Positions 43,101-51,338 of a DNA stretch of 64,000 nt are shown here, piece after piece. The position numbers were made by a program, and so were the translations under genes. The DNA comes from CAIWAH01 sp964602595 (lineage in GTDB: Bacteria; Verrucomicrobiota; Verrucomicrobiia; Limisphaerales; UBA9464): contig CAZRRO010000020.1 of NCBI GenBank assembly GCA_964602595.1, forward strand, positions 67,731 to 131,730, in the 5' to 3' direction. Position 1 is the stretch's first letter, and each line of letters opens with the position of its first letter. A model generated the notes under the pieces. It had not been told where the DNA came from. It did not search any database and worked only from the letters and a program-made list of their open reading frames with translations.

Positions 43101-43904
43101 CGCGGGCGCCGCGGCGTCCGCCGGATCGGCCCACTTGGGCGCCCGCGCCTTGAGCAGGCTGAGCTCACCGGCCGGCGGAATCACCGCGATGGTGATCGGA
43201 TCCCGTGAAGTCTGGCTGTGCGGGTCGAATTCCCGCATCGATTCCAATTCATCCCCGAAGAATTCCAGCCGCACTGGCCAGGGTGAACTCAACGGCCAGA
43301 CGTCCACGATGCCGCCGCGCCACGCCAGTTCGCCCTTGTTGGTGACCTGCGTCTCCGGTTCGTAGCCGACTTCTTCGAGCCATTCGATCAGGTCCAGGGG
43401 ATTGCAGGTATCACCGCGCTTCAATGAGCGGGTGCGCCGGGTCAGTTCGCCCGGGGCAAAGGTCCGTTGCTGCACGGACGACACCGAGGCGACCACGGGA
43501 TGGCGGGCTGCGTCGCCCTGGCCGGTCAGCGCGACCAGCGATTCCAGGCGTTCGCTGATGACGTCGGCGTGCGGCAGCTTGAATTCGTGGGGCAAGGTGT
43601 CCCACGCGGGGAAAAAGCGGGCGGCAATCCGGTGCCGGCGATCCTTGTCGGCGGATTCGACGTGCGCCGCGACGTTTAGCCAGGTGCTCAGGTCGGCGTG
43701 GGCGGCTTCCTGGGCTTTCTGCGTGTCCGCGATGAGAATCACCGGCCGATCCGGCCAAGCCTGGGCCAGCAGGCCGGCAAGGAACGCGTGGGCGGAACGG
43801 GTCACGCCCGACCAAGAAATCACGCCGGCGGGACCGAGACGCTCTAGCAGCGCGGCATAGTCCGGCACGGCACCAACGGCGCCAAACAGGTCCGTCTTCG
43901 CCAC
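40179..43904 (-). CDS. mfd: Transcription-repair coupling factor
   Basis: About 1241 residues from a GTG at 43904 (a TTG at 43961 would add 19). It removes stalled RNA polymerase and recruits UvrA. Order: UvrB-like N-terminal domain, CarD-like RNA-polymerase interaction domain (EEGDFVVHVQHGIGIFRGL), superfamily 2 helicase with Walker A GDVGFGKTEVA, VIVDEEQKFG and the TRG region (GRVGRYKHQAYCYLLLP), and a C-terminal TRCF domain. Oddity: residues ~441-462 (GPMTKAQSLDLGHSSLVI) are encoded by a palindromic repeat inserted in frame (separate entry), in the segment just before the RNA-polymerase interaction domain. Confidence 0.96.
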   Translation of the reverse strand: MAKTDLFGAVGAVPDYAALLERLGPAGVISWSGVTRSAHAFLAGLLAQAWPDRPVILIADTQKAQEAAHADLSTWLNVAAHVESADKDRRHRIAARFFPAWDTLPHEFKLPHADVISERLESLVALTGQGDAARHPVVASVSSVQQRTFAPGELTRRTRSLKRGDTCNPLDLIEWLEEVGYEPETQVTNKGELAWRGGIVDVWPLSSPWPVRLEFFGDELESMREFDPHSQTSRDPITIAVIPPAGELSLLKARAPKWADPADAAAPAPKLPLGTLLDYLPDRALILLSEPAELAAHAARYADQVPAGDAFHFPWAEFQAEAVRRGMTLVELSGDEGGSDGLARDGNSTESGDVPVDEAVRAPHSSGPSDSLPAYESLDAYRPIGASLPDPQVADVQRREFFQQLHRWIRQDHTVHVFCNTEGERQRFTELWNEYGLADGANDQGPMTKAQSLDLGHSSLVIHLGSLSRGFLIPSARIAVVTDAEIYGRYKVARSRRLKSPHAQAMRSAFEVDFTEFEEGDFVVHVQHGIGIFRGLKTLPPAREAKAGSTNPAPAGGGQECLVIEFAARDAGEEAPKLYVPVTEAHLVGKYVGAGKARPQLSTIGGTRWTKAKQEAERAVKDLAADLLRVQAARATQTGYACTPDAQWQREFESAFEFEETPDQLRAIDAVKRDMETPKPMDRLLCGDVGFGKTEVAIRAAFKAVMAGKQVALLVPTTVLAQQHYNSFRERMAEFPVRVELMSRFRTPKQQRAVMEAAATGQVDIVIGTHRIVLADMQFKDLGLVIVDEEQKFGVKHKEQFKLLRTTVDVLTLSATPIPRTLYMALTGARDLSTLETPPQDRLPVETVVGNYDERVIRDALRRELNRGGQVYFLHNRVSTIESVALKLKALVPDARIVVGHGQMDADDLEKVMTQFVNGEADVLVSTTIIESGLDIPNANTMVIDRADRFGLSELYQLRGRVGRYKHQAYCYLLLPRHAQLLTEARKRMSAIKQYSALGSGFKIAMRDLEIRGAGNLLGPQQSGHVTAVGFDLYCQLLKQSVASLKGEKVAPRTEVRLSLGFLAMNPGEELQEAKRKAKPAEFPELQAGLTDIEIPRENLVRWVEADDEAGDSAARRRAPGAEPPKTPAYLPLDYVREAEHRLEIYRKLAQATQRTELEALQRELRDRFGPPPTSVELLISVHELRVLAAAKQVTAVEVVEDKVKLFRGREPITIGGYFPRLAKREAKSRMAELRKLLLGL
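42518..42582. repeat. 65-bp palindromic element inside mfd
   Basis: Ends are a perfect 12-bp inverted repeat, GAATGACCAAGG and CCTTGGTCATTC. Within it are two further related units, AATGCCCAAGG and CCTTAGTCATT, so the element is a nested palindrome of four ~11-bp units. It is read through in frame in mfd. Repeats of this style are, to my knowledge, scattered between genes in verrucomicrobial genomes; I saw no second copy in this window. Confidence 0.75.
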
Positions 43905-43975
43905 AACTGAGGGTAGAGCCGGCAAGCGGAGGCAAAGTGGGGAGCGGCGGGGCGACGTCAAGCCACGGGACCGGC

Positions 43976-45373
43976 CTACCGGGCGACCCGGACTGCGACC
44001 AGCCGGCTTTCACTGCGCAGGTAAAGGATCCCGTTGGCCAGCACCGGCGCCGCCCAGCAGGGATGCTTCAGCGAGGGAATCTGCCATCGGCCCAGCTCCT
44101 CGCACCGTTCGGCGTTCGGCTTGAAGAGGCCCAGCAGGCCGCCTTCACCGAGCGCGAAGAGTTTTCCGTCGGCCAACGTGAAGGCACCCCGGCCGAAGAC
44201 CGGCGGCTGTTCGGCGCTGTGTTTGCCCCAACTTTCGTCCCGCTGCCATTTCACCCGGCCGGTCGCGAATTCTACGCACCGCAGCGAGGCGTCCGGCTCG
44301 TTCCGACCGCTGAAGGCGTAAACGTGGCCGGCATGGAGGATCGGCGTGGACCAGTGGACTTCGAGGGCGGGAACCTTCCAACGACCGCTGACCGGGTCGC
44401 GATCCGCCGGGTCCAGCGGATGTTTGGCCGGGTCTTTCCAGACTTCCTCGAAGGAATTGCCGTCCGGCTTCACCCGGAGCAGGACCGCGCCGCTCCGGTA
44501 GTAAGCCGCGGAAAGCAGGATCTGGTCGCCGAGCACAACCGGGTTCATGGCGTTGACAGAGTCGTTCGCCAAGGACTGGAACCAGCGGGTAAACCGGATC
44601 GCGCCGTTGGTCGGATTCAGCGAAACGAGTCCCTGGCGCATGACACAGAGAAGGTGCCGCTGCCCGTGGATCGTGGCCGCGACCGGCGAGGAGTAGCTGG
44701 CCAGCTTTTCGGCGCCGGTCCATTCGTAGGGTCGTTCCGCCCGCCACCCAAGCGTGACCACTCCCTGCCAGTTCGTCTTGCCGACGTTTTCCCAGAGGGT
44801 TTTCCCGGTTTCCGGATCCAAGGCGACGACCCCCGAGTTGGGCTGTCCGCCCACCATGACGATGAGCCGGCCGCCTTCGAGCAACGGGGTGCTACCCACG
44901 CCGAAGAAGGCCTGGGGCACTTCCCAGTCCTTGGCCGTGTCCCGCTGCCAGATTGGTTTCCCGGACGCGAGGTCCAGGCAGGCCAGTTTCCCTTCCGCAC
45001 CAAACGTAAACACCCGGTTCGAGGTGACCAGCGGCGCGCACCGGGGGCCGTTGTTGTAGCCGTAGGGATCCTGATAGGCGGACGGGTAGGCAAAACGCCA
45101 CCGGGCGACCGCGGTCTGGGGATCTAAGGCTTCGACGATCTCCTCGCGGCCCTCGCGATGGAACAAGACAAGGTGCCCCGCGCGCACCGCCGGCGCGGCA
45201 TAGCCGGTGCCCACGGCCCGGTCGAAGACGACGGGCAGACCGCGCTCCGGAAACCGGTCGATCAGACCGGTTTCCGGCGACGTGCCATCACCGTTGGGCC
45301 CCAGAAACCAAGGCCAATCGGCACCGACGGCGGCCAATGACGCGAGCAAACTCCACAGCACGCGGACAAACAT
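43976..45373 (-). CDS. Secreted PQQ-like beta-propeller repeat protein
   Basis: 465 residues with a signal peptide (MFVRVLWSLLASLAAVGA), then DWPWFLGPNGDGTSPETGL, the usual start of the verrucomicrobial/planctomycetal PQQ-repeat family. The rest is an eight-bladed-type propeller with repeats such as LACLDLASGKPIWQRDTAKD and VVALDPETGKTLWENVG. Related folds are BamB and quinoprotein dehydrogenases, but no PQQ-binding dehydrogenase residues are evident. Function unknown, probably periplasmic. The ATG at 45373 fits the signal peptide. Confidence 0.87.
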   Translation of the reverse strand: MFVRVLWSLLASLAAVGADWPWFLGPNGDGTSPETGLIDRFPERGLPVVFDRAVGTGYAAPAVRAGHLVLFHREGREEIVEALDPQTAVARWRFAYPSAYQDPYGYNNGPRCAPLVTSNRVFTFGAEGKLACLDLASGKPIWQRDTAKDWEVPQAFFGVGSTPLLEGGRLIVMVGGQPNSGVVALDPETGKTLWENVGKTNWQGVVTLGWRAERPYEWTGAEKLASYSSPVAATIHGQRHLLCVMRQGLVSLNPTNGAIRFTRWFQSLANDSVNAMNPVVLGDQILLSAAYYRSGAVLLRVKPDGNSFEEVWKDPAKHPLDPADRDPVSGRWKVPALEVHWSTPILHAGHVYAFSGRNEPDASLRCVEFATGRVKWQRDESWGKHSAEQPPVFGRGAFTLADGKLFALGEGGLLGLFKPNAERCEELGRWQIPSLKHPCWAAPVLANGILYLRSESRLVAVRVAR

Positions 45374-45422
45374 GGATGCGTTGTCCGCGGGCCGGGATGG
45401 GCTGGCAAGCAATTGCCGCGGG

Positions 45423-45590
45423 TCAGGCCGCGGCGGCGTCCTCGGTCCAATCGCCGAGTTTCAGGAACTCGCGGGCCTTGCGCCGTTCGTAGCGATGCTT
45501 CTGAGGTTTCTTCGGGCGGTTTCCGGCCGCCGGGAAGGGGTGTTTGGAATCACGGAGAGCTTCGGCGAGGACTTCAGTGGTCTTGCTCAT
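45423..45590 (-). CDS. Small basic hypothetical protein (55 aa)
   Basis: Begins MSKTTEVLAEALRDSKHPF and ends GDWTEDAAAA; lysine/arginine-rich in the middle (KKPQKHRYERRKAREF). No family is recognised. It lies 49 bases upstream of the PQQ-propeller gene on the same strand, and its acidic-basic composition and stop placement look like real coding sequence, but there is no clear ribosome-binding site. Confidence 0.5.
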   Translation of the reverse strand: MSKTTEVLAEALRDSKHPFPAAGNRPKKPQKHRYERRKAREFLKLGDWTEDAAAA

Positions 45591-45796
45591 GGCGATGATA
45601 CACCGGGTTAACACTCACCGGACGCCAGCCATCAGGTTCGATTTGCGGGCGTTGGTGGTCGGGTCTGAGACCCTGTTCGGAACAGTAGGTTCAACCTGCG
45701 TCACCGGCTGTCAACCGGGCAGACACAGAATCGTCACCCAATGGCACAACTTTAACCGACCTCGACAGTTCGCCGCCCGTCCGGCACAACCGGCCC

Positions 45797-46234
45797 GTGA
45801 AGGTGCTGTTTCTGAATGGTCCCAACTTGAACCTGCTGGGCACCCGTCAGCCGGAAATCTACGGCCGGACGACCTTGGCCGACATCGAACGATTGGTCCG
45901 CGAACGGGCAATCGCCCTGAAGACCGAAATCGAATTCCGCCAGACCAATTGGGAAGGGCAACTGGTTGACTGGCTCCACGAGGCGAAGGGGCAGTTCGAC
46001 GCCATCGTGCTCAACGCCGCCGCCTACACCCACACCAGCGTCGCCCTGCGGGACGCCATCAGCGCCATCGGTGTTCCGGTGATTGAAGTCCACCTGTCGA
46101 ACATCCACGCCCGGGAAGAATTCCGGCATCGGTCCCTGATTGCGGCCGTTTGCCGGGGCCAAATCTGCGGATTCGGCGCTCAATCGTATGTTTTGGGGCT
46201 GGAAGCGGCCGTTAGCCTTAACGGCCGGCCGTAA
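45797..46234 (+). CDS. aroQ: 3-dehydroquinate dehydratase, type II
   Basis: 145 residues, GTG start. Third step of the shikimate pathway: dehydrates 3-dehydroquinate to 3-dehydroshikimate. Type II hallmarks are LFLNGPNLNLLGTRQPEIYG (catalytic Tyr and Arg loop), FRQTNWEGQLVDWLHEA, LNAAAYTHTSVALRDAI, and EVHLSNIHAREEFRH with the catalytic histidine. It is followed by accB-accC, a common arrangement in bacteria. Confidence 0.95.
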   Translation: MKVLFLNGPNLNLLGTRQPEIYGRTTLADIERLVRERAIALKTEIEFRQTNWEGQLVDWLHEAKGQFDAIVLNAAAYTHTSVALRDAISAIGVPVIEVHLSNIHAREEFRHRSLIAAVCRGQICGFGAQSYVLGLEAAVSLNGRP

Positions 46235-46339
46235 AGGACAGATTCGGCGGCCATTTACGGCACAAATTTCACCCGGACAGCAGGCTTGACCACCTCCCCC
46301 CCCCTTCCTAACGTCCGCGCCATCTTGTGACTGGGAACT

Positions 46340-46372
46340 GAGCAGCCCCTTTTTGATGGCCTGCTCTTTTTT
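46340..46372 (+). terminator. Intrinsic terminator between aroQ and accB
   Basis: GAGCAG pairs with CTGCTC, with two further C-G pairs after a mismatch, followed by TTTTTTT. It lies 105 bases after aroQ and 62 bases before accB, so it may end aroQ transcripts or act as an accB leader attenuator. Confidence 0.6.
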
Positions 46373-46434
46373 GTTTCCCGCGACCTCAACCGTCGGCGTT
46401 TTTTCTGGCCGGCAACAACTCGGATTTTTGCACC

Positions 46435-46911
46435 GTGGATCTCAAAGAAATCAAATCCATCATCGACCTGATGAAAAAGAACTCCCTCTCGGAGTTCGAA
46501 CTCGAAGAGAAAGATTTCAAGATCAAGCTGAAGCGCCCCATCGGCGCGGCAGCGGCGCCTCCCACCCACTCCCTGCTGGATGATCCCGAACTCACCGCCT
46601 ACGCCCATTTGGCCCGGCCGACGGCACCCACGCCGGCGGTGACCTCCCCGGCCACGGCGGCTGGCAATGGCGATGCGGAGATCAAGTCTCCGATGATCGG
46701 AACGTTTTACCGGACCCCTTCCCCCGACGCCGCCCCCTACGTGGAAGTCGGCTCCGAAGTCGGTCCGGACACCGTCGTCTGCATCATTGAGGCGATGAAG
46801 GTGATGAACGAGATCAAGGCCGAGACCCGCGGCATCATCACCGCCCTCGTCGCCGAGAACGCCAAGCCGGTCGAATTCGGCCAGCCTCTCTTCAAGATTC
46901 GGCCGCTTTAA
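46435..46911 (+). CDS. accB: Biotin carboxyl carrier protein of acetyl-CoA carboxylase
   Basis: 158 residues, GTG start giving MDLKEIKSIIDLMKKN, the standard AccB beginning. An alanine/proline linker (about 38-80) leads to the biotinyl domain with the acceptor lysine K122 in EAMKVMNEI. It carries the carboxyl group between AccC and the carboxyltransferase in the first step of fatty-acid synthesis. accC follows 84 bases later. Confidence 0.96.
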   Translation: MDLKEIKSIIDLMKKNSLSEFELEEKDFKIKLKRPIGAAAAPPTHSLLDDPELTAYAHLARPTAPTPAVTSPATAAGNGDAEIKSPMIGTFYRTPSPDAAPYVEVGSEVGPDTVVCIIEAMKVMNEIKAETRGIITALVAENAKPVEFGQPLFKIRPL

Positions 46912-46995
46912 CCGTCCGTCCGTAGGCTTTCGTTGCCTGTTCCTGCGTCGGCCGCCGACCCGGACCGGGACGATGGCCCGCAAAAGTCCTTCGCC

Positions 46996-48381
46996 ATGTT
47001 CGAAAAGATCCTAGTCGCCAACCGCGGTGAGATTGCCATGCGCGTCATCCGCGCGTGCCGTGAACTCAACGTCAAGACCGTCGCCGTCTATTCCAAGGCC
47101 GACGCCAACTCCATGCACGTGCAGGTGGCCGACGAGGCGATCTGCATCGGCGACGGGCCCAGCACGGACAGCTACCTGCGCATCGACCGGATCATCTCCG
47201 CGTCGGAGATCGCCGACGTGGACGCGATCCACCCGGGCTACGGTTTCCTGAGCGAGAACGCCCACTTCGCTGACGTCTGCGAAAGCTGCAACATCCGCTT
47301 CATCGGGCCGCGTTCCGCCGCCATGAACGCCCTGCACGACAAGGCCAGCAGCCGGTTGCTCGCCAAGAAGGCCGGCGTGCCGACACCGCCGGGCTCCGAA
47401 GGGTTGGTGGAATCGGAGCAGGAAGCCCGCGCCATCGCCCAGAAGATCGGCTATCCGGTCATGATCAAGGCCATCGCCGGCGGCGGCGGTCGGGGCATGC
47501 GGGCCGCGCACAACGACGTTTCACTGGTCAAGGGCTACCACACCGCCCGGACCGAGGCCGAAAAGGCCTTTGGCAACAGCGGGGTTTACATCGAGAAGTT
47601 CATCGAGAATCCCCACCACATCGAGTTCCAGATCCTCGGCGACACCAAGGGCAACATCATCCACCTGGGCGAACGCGACTGCTCCATCCAGCGCCGCAAC
47701 CAGAAGCTGATCGAGGAAACGCCGTCGCCGATGCTGGAGCGGAAGGAGTTCAAGGGCCTGCGGGCCAAGATGGGCAAGGCCGCCCTGCGGATTGCCGAAA
47801 CCGCCGGCTACACGAACGCCGGCACGGTGGAGTTCATCGTGGATGACTCCGGCAACTTCTACTTCCTCGAGGTCAACAAACGCATTCAAGTCGAACACCC
47901 GATCACCGAGGAGGTCACCGGGGTGGACTTGGTGAAGCAGCAGATCCTGATCGCGGCCGGCGAGAAACTGTCTATCAGCCAAGGCGACGTGCAGTTCAAG
48001 GGCCACGCGATCGAGGCCCGCATCAATGCCGAGGACCCGTTCGGCGACTTCCGTCCCAGCCCCGGTCGGATCGAGATGTATTACGCCCCCGGTGGCGGCG
48101 GCGTCCGCGTCGATTCGCACGCCTATGCGGGCTACACGATTCCTCCCTATTACGACTCGATGATCGGGAAGCTCATCACCATCGGCAAAGACCGCACCGA
48201 CGCCATGAACAAGATGAGCCGCGCGCTTTCCGAATACATGATCACCGGGGTCAAGACGACGATCCCGTTTTCGCTCGCCATCCTGCAGGACCCCGACTTC
48301 CGCCGCGGCCATTACAACACGGGCTTCGTCGAACGCCTGCTCAGCGGCGCGAAGATGGAACTGATCCAGGACAAGGCCTGA
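46996..48381 (+). CDS. accC: Biotin carboxylase subunit of acetyl-CoA carboxylase
   Basis: 461 residues. ATP-grasp enzyme that carboxylates biotin on AccB. Seen: FEKILVANRGEIAMRVIRAC at the start, HPGYGFLSENAHFA, the glycine-rich KAIAGGGGRGMRAA loop, GERDCSIQRRNQKLIEE and EVNKRIQVEHPITEEVTG near residue 290. The ATG at 46996 matches the family start; an in-frame extension to 46933 is not conserved in appearance. It converges with the rhodanese gene. Confidence 0.97.
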   Translation: MFEKILVANRGEIAMRVIRACRELNVKTVAVYSKADANSMHVQVADEAICIGDGPSTDSYLRIDRIISASEIADVDAIHPGYGFLSENAHFADVCESCNIRFIGPRSAAMNALHDKASSRLLAKKAGVPTPPGSEGLVESEQEARAIAQKIGYPVMIKAIAGGGGRGMRAAHNDVSLVKGYHTARTEAEKAFGNSGVYIEKFIENPHHIEFQILGDTKGNIIHLGERDCSIQRRNQKLIEETPSPMLERKEFKGLRAKMGKAALRIAETAGYTNAGTVEFIVDDSGNFYFLEVNKRIQVEHPITEEVTGVDLVKQQILIAAGEKLSISQGDVQFKGHAIEARINAEDPFGDFRPSPGRIEMYYAPGGGGVRVDSHAYAGYTIPPYYDSMIGKLITIGKDRTDAMNKMSRALSEYMITGVKTTIPFSLAILQDPDFRRGHYNTGFVERLLSGAKMELIQDKA

Positions 48382-48407
48382 CCCGCCGGCACTGATTCAG
48401 CGGGTCA
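48379..48407. terminator. Hairpin shared by the convergent accC and rhodanese gene ends
   Basis: TGACCCGC / GCGGGTCA, 8-bp perfect stem with a 13-base loop; the accC stop codon is in the left arm and the rhodanese stop lies in the loop. There is no U tract. It could act as a bidirectional terminator. Confidence 0.4.
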
Positions 48408-48765
48408 TCGGCCAACCGGCTGCCGCCATGGCCTTGTAACCGCCATCCAGCGACCAGACGTTGGTGTAACCCATCTTCTGGGCCGCGTCGGCCGTCAGCG
48501 CGCTGCGGAAACCGCCGCCGCAATACAGGATCAACTCGCGGTCCTTCGCCGGGAATTTCGCCTCCAGGTCACGCTCGAAGATGCCCTTGCCCAGATGCTG
48601 CGCTTCGGCGGCATGACCCGCGGCCCACTCGCTCTCCTCCCGAACGTCGATCAGCAAGGCGTCGGGGTTGGCGGCGAGGCGAGCCCGGGCCTGGGCAAGA
48701 TTGAGTTCGCGGACGCGGCTCTTGGCGTCGTTGACGAGGGCGAGGAATCCGGGCGAATGCTGCAT
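48397..48765 (-). CDS. Rhodanese-like domain protein
   Basis: 122 residues, one rhodanese domain. The CH2A-like DALLIDVREESEWAAGHAAEA and the active-site loop LYCGGGFRSAL with cysteine near residue 82 are present, so sulfurtransferase activity is plausible. It has no signal peptide. The GGGFR loop is of the form seen in single-domain rhodaneses such as GlpE relatives. Partner unknown. Confidence 0.9.
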   Translation of the reverse strand: MQHSPGFLALVNDAKSRVRELNLAQARARLAANPDALLIDVREESEWAAGHAAEAQHLGKGIFERDLEAKFPAKDRELILYCGGGFRSALTADAAQKMGYTNVWSLDGGYKAMAAAGWPMTR

Positions 48766-48813
48766 GCCGCGACGCTACGAAGCGGGCGTCCCAGTTCAAC
48801 GGCGAATCCGGCG

Positions 48814-49059
48814 TCAGCCACCGCAATCACCGCTGGCATCGCTGCCACCATCCGGCAAACCGAGCGGGAATCCATCGGCAGCGCCCGACGACTCTCCACC
48901 GCCCGCCTGCGCCCGGCTGCGTTCAAACTCTCGGTCCACAATTTCACGGGCCTTGCCGGTCAGCAGCAACTCGGCCGGCAGTGCCACCCCGCAACGGGCG
49001 CAGCGGGGATGGCGTCGGCTGTAGATCAGTTCGTCGCAGTTGGGGCAACGGCACGCCAT
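48814..49059 (-). CDS. Small zinc-ribbon hypothetical protein
   Basis: 81 residues. The N-terminus has two CxxC pairs (CPNC and CARC in MACRCPNCDELIYSRRHPRC and ARCGVALP) that form a probable zinc ribbon; the C-terminal third is glycine/serine-rich and looks disordered. No known family. It lies between the rhodanese and epimerase genes on the same strand; start chosen at the ATG directly before the first cysteines. Confidence 0.65.
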   Translation of the reverse strand: MACRCPNCDELIYSRRHPRCARCGVALPAELLLTGKAREIVDREFERSRAQAGGGESSGAADGFPLGLPDGGSDASGDCGG

Positions 49060-49100
49060 TTTCGCTATGGTGGGATCAGGATAAATTCGCGCCGCCGGCT

Positions 49101-50054
49101 TCACGCCGCCAAATCCCGGATGATCTCCGCCAAGTCGCGGCGCGGGCGGAAACCGGTCAGTTGTTCCAGCTTCGCCAAGTCCGGCCGGCGATGACGCATA
49201 TCCTCGAAGCCCGCCGCGTAGGCCTGTTCGTAGGGAATGGTCTCCAGCACCGACGCCGAACGCAGTTCCGCAATTACCCGCTGCGCCAGTTCACGGATGG
49301 TGATCGCCACGTCGTTGCCCACGTTCACCACCTCGCCGCGGGCCGCTTCGCAGGCCCGCAGGCGCAGGAGCGCTTCCACCGCGTCGGCCACGTGGCAAAA
49401 ACACCGCGTCTGCTCGCCGTCGCCGTGCACGCGCAACGGCTGGCCGGTCTTCGCCGCCTCGACAAAGCGGGGAAGCACCATGCCCCACTGCCCGGTCTGG
49501 CGCGGTCCGGACACGTTGAACAGCCGGACAATCGTCATCGGGAGCCCGCGCTCGCGCATGTAGGCAAAGGCGAGGAACTCGTCCATCAGCTTGGAACAGG
49601 CGTAACTCCAGCGGCCCAGCGTCGGCGGCCCGATCAGGAGGTCGTCGTCCTCGCGGAAGACCGACTTGGGACTCTTGCCGTAAACTTCCGACGTGCTTGT
49701 GAAGAGCACCGGCACCCCGCCCTGCCCGGCGGCGTTGAGGATGGCTTCGGCCTCGCGCAGGTTGGTCTCGATGGTCCGGATCGGGGAATTCACCACCAGT
49801 TCGACCCCGACCGCCGCGGCGAGGTGGAAGACAAAACCGCAACCCGACACCAGTTCAGCGAGCCCCGCATAACCCGACACACGGCCTTCCAGCACGCGCA
49901 ACCGCGGATTCCCCGCCACGGCGGCGAGATTCGACGGGCGCCCGGTGGACAGATCATCCAGCACCACCACGGATTCGCCCGCGGCGAGCAACCGCTCGGC
50001 GAGATGCGAACCGATGAAGCCGGCCCCGCCGGTCACAAGCACAGGTTTGGACAC
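49101..50054 (-). CDS. NAD-dependent sugar epimerase/dehydratase (SDR family)
   Basis: 317 residues from a GTG. Extended SDR fold: VLVTGGAGFIGSHLAERLL at the N-terminus, FHLAAAVG near residue 75, catalytic serine region FTSTSEVYGKS, and YACSK for Tyr/Lys near residue 155. The RLFNVSGPRQTGQWGMVLPR segment is typical of UDP-glucuronate decarboxylase or UDP-glucose 4-epimerase relatives. It likely supplies activated sugars for surface glycans. Confidence 0.88.
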   Translation of the reverse strand: MSKPVLVTGGAGFIGSHLAERLLAAGESVVVLDDLSTGRPSNLAAVAGNPRLRVLEGRVSGYAGLAELVSGCGFVFHLAAAVGVELVVNSPIRTIETNLREAEAILNAAGQGGVPVLFTSTSEVYGKSPKSVFREDDDLLIGPPTLGRWSYACSKLMDEFLAFAYMRERGLPMTIVRLFNVSGPRQTGQWGMVLPRFVEAAKTGQPLRVHGDGEQTRCFCHVADAVEALLRLRACEAARGEVVNVGNDVAITIRELAQRVIAELRSASVLETIPYEQAYAAGFEDMRHRRPDLAKLEQLTGFRPRRDLAEIIRDLAA

Positions 50055-50167
50055 GCGGGGAGTCTGGGGACGGACGAAACGGTGGCAAGCCAGTGGACCA
50101 GCAACCGTTGAAGTCCCGTGGCCAGCGATGCTGTAAGGATTTTCGTCGTGGACCGAGTGTTGAGCGG

Positions 50168-50557
50168 TTACTCGATAGCAGGAATCGTTTCCGGGGTTCG
50201 GAACAACAAGTCGAATGCGAGGAGCAAGGCGAGCACGGACAGGACCAGAGATCCGCAGGCAAGAACGCAGACCATGGTGCTGTGGCGATCGGCCGATTGA
50301 TGCAATTTCACAAGCCAGCCCGCAAACTCGTCCGGGCTGTAGCCCAATACGGCCGGGGCAGGACCGGTCGGATTCGCGGCGACTGCGTCGGTGTAGGCAG
50401 TTGCATAAGCTTCGCAGAATTCCGTGATCCGCGACTGGGGCAGCCCGATCATGACTGTAAGTGCTATCACGGCGAGAGTCAGTGGCACATTCAGCGCACA
50501 AATTACTAGAAGGAGCGGACTCGGTCGGATCCGCATGTGAATGCCCGGGGATTGCAT
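50168..50557 (-). CDS. Hypothetical small membrane protein
   Basis: 129 residues (122 from the alternative ATG at 50536). Two transmembrane segments: one near residues 16-38 (LLLVICALNVPLTLAVIAL) and one near 100-120 (VCVLACGSLVLSVLALLLAF), with a ~55-residue loop between. No family recognised. It follows the SGNH hydrolase gene by 32 bases on the same strand. The AAGAAG before 50557 is a weak ribosome-binding site. Confidence 0.6.
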   Translation of the reverse strand: MQSPGIHMRIRPSPLLLVICALNVPLTLAVIALTVMIGLPQSRITEFCEAYATAYTDAVAANPTGPAPAVLGYSPDEFAGWLVKLHQSADRHSTMVCVLACGSLVLSVLALLLAFDLLFRTPETIPAIE

Positions 50558-50589
50558 GAACTTCTTGGGGGGCAAATACGCCCCCGAGT

Positions 50590-51288
50590 TCAACGCCGGG
50601 CCGGGCCGGAAGTTTCCTTTGGCGTGCCTACCTCCCGCAGCACCGGCTCCAAGGTCACCCACACGTTGCTCGCCACCAGTTCGTGGCCCTTCGCCGTGGG
50701 GTGGATCTGGTCGGGCTGGTTCAGTTCCGGCACGCCACCCACGCCAGCGAGCAGGAACGGGATGAGCGCCACCTTCTGGTCCTGCGCCACCTCGGGGAAG
50801 ATCGCCTGGAACTTCCGGTTGTAGGCTTCGCCCATGTTGTCGGGCATCACCATGCCCGCGAGCACGACCTTGGTTTCGGGATTCTTCGCCCGCGCCTTGC
50901 CGATGATCGCCACGAGGTTCGACCGCGTCGCCTCGGGCGCCAGTCCGCGCAGGCCGTCGTTGCCGCCGAGTTCCAGCACCAGCACGTCCGCCGGCTGGCG
51001 CAGCACCCAGTCCAACCGCCGCAGCCCGCCCGCCGTCGTGTCGCCGCTGACGCCGGCATTGACGACCGTAAAGGGCAGCTTGGCCTCGTCGATCTTCTGC
51101 TGGAGCCGGGCGGGGTAACCCTCCTTGGGGTCCACGCCGAAGCCCGCCGCCAGCGAATCTCCCAAGATCACCACGTTGCGGCGAAGCGCCTTGGCGGTGC
51201 CCGGCGGCGGGACGTCCGCCGCCCACAGCAAGACGCCGCCCACTAATCCTCCGAACAGGATTCCCACCACCCTCTGGCCAACGCGCAT
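50590..51288 (-). CDS. SGNH/GDSL hydrolase (arylesterase/TesA type), secreted
   Basis: 232 residues. Signal peptide (VVGILFGGLVGGVLLWAA), then block I ILGDSLAAGFGVD with the catalytic serine, block III ELGGNDGLRG, and block V DQIHPTAKGH with the catalytic Asp/His. This matches multifunctional acyl-CoA thioesterase I/arylesterase proteins. It lies downstream of the M28 peptidase with 50 bases between, suggesting a small secreted-hydrolase operon. Confidence 0.93.
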   Translation of the reverse strand: MRVGQRVVGILFGGLVGGVLLWAADVPPPGTAKALRRNVVILGDSLAAGFGVDPKEGYPARLQQKIDEAKLPFTVVNAGVSGDTTAGGLRRLDWVLRQPADVLVLELGGNDGLRGLAPEATRSNLVAIIGKARAKNPETKVVLAGMVMPDNMGEAYNRKFQAIFPEVAQDQKVALIPFLLAGVGGVPELNQPDQIHPTAKGHELVASNVWVTLEPVLREVGTPKETSGPARR

Positions 51289-51338
51289 GGCACCAAGAAA
51301 CGGGCCGGAAACGTCCCGTGTCAATTTTCGGCCCGGCC

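Noticed and set aside
46288..46300. Long C run between aroQ and accB as a possible regulatory or slippage site
   Set aside because: It is intergenic, does not affect a reading frame and has no recognised motif.
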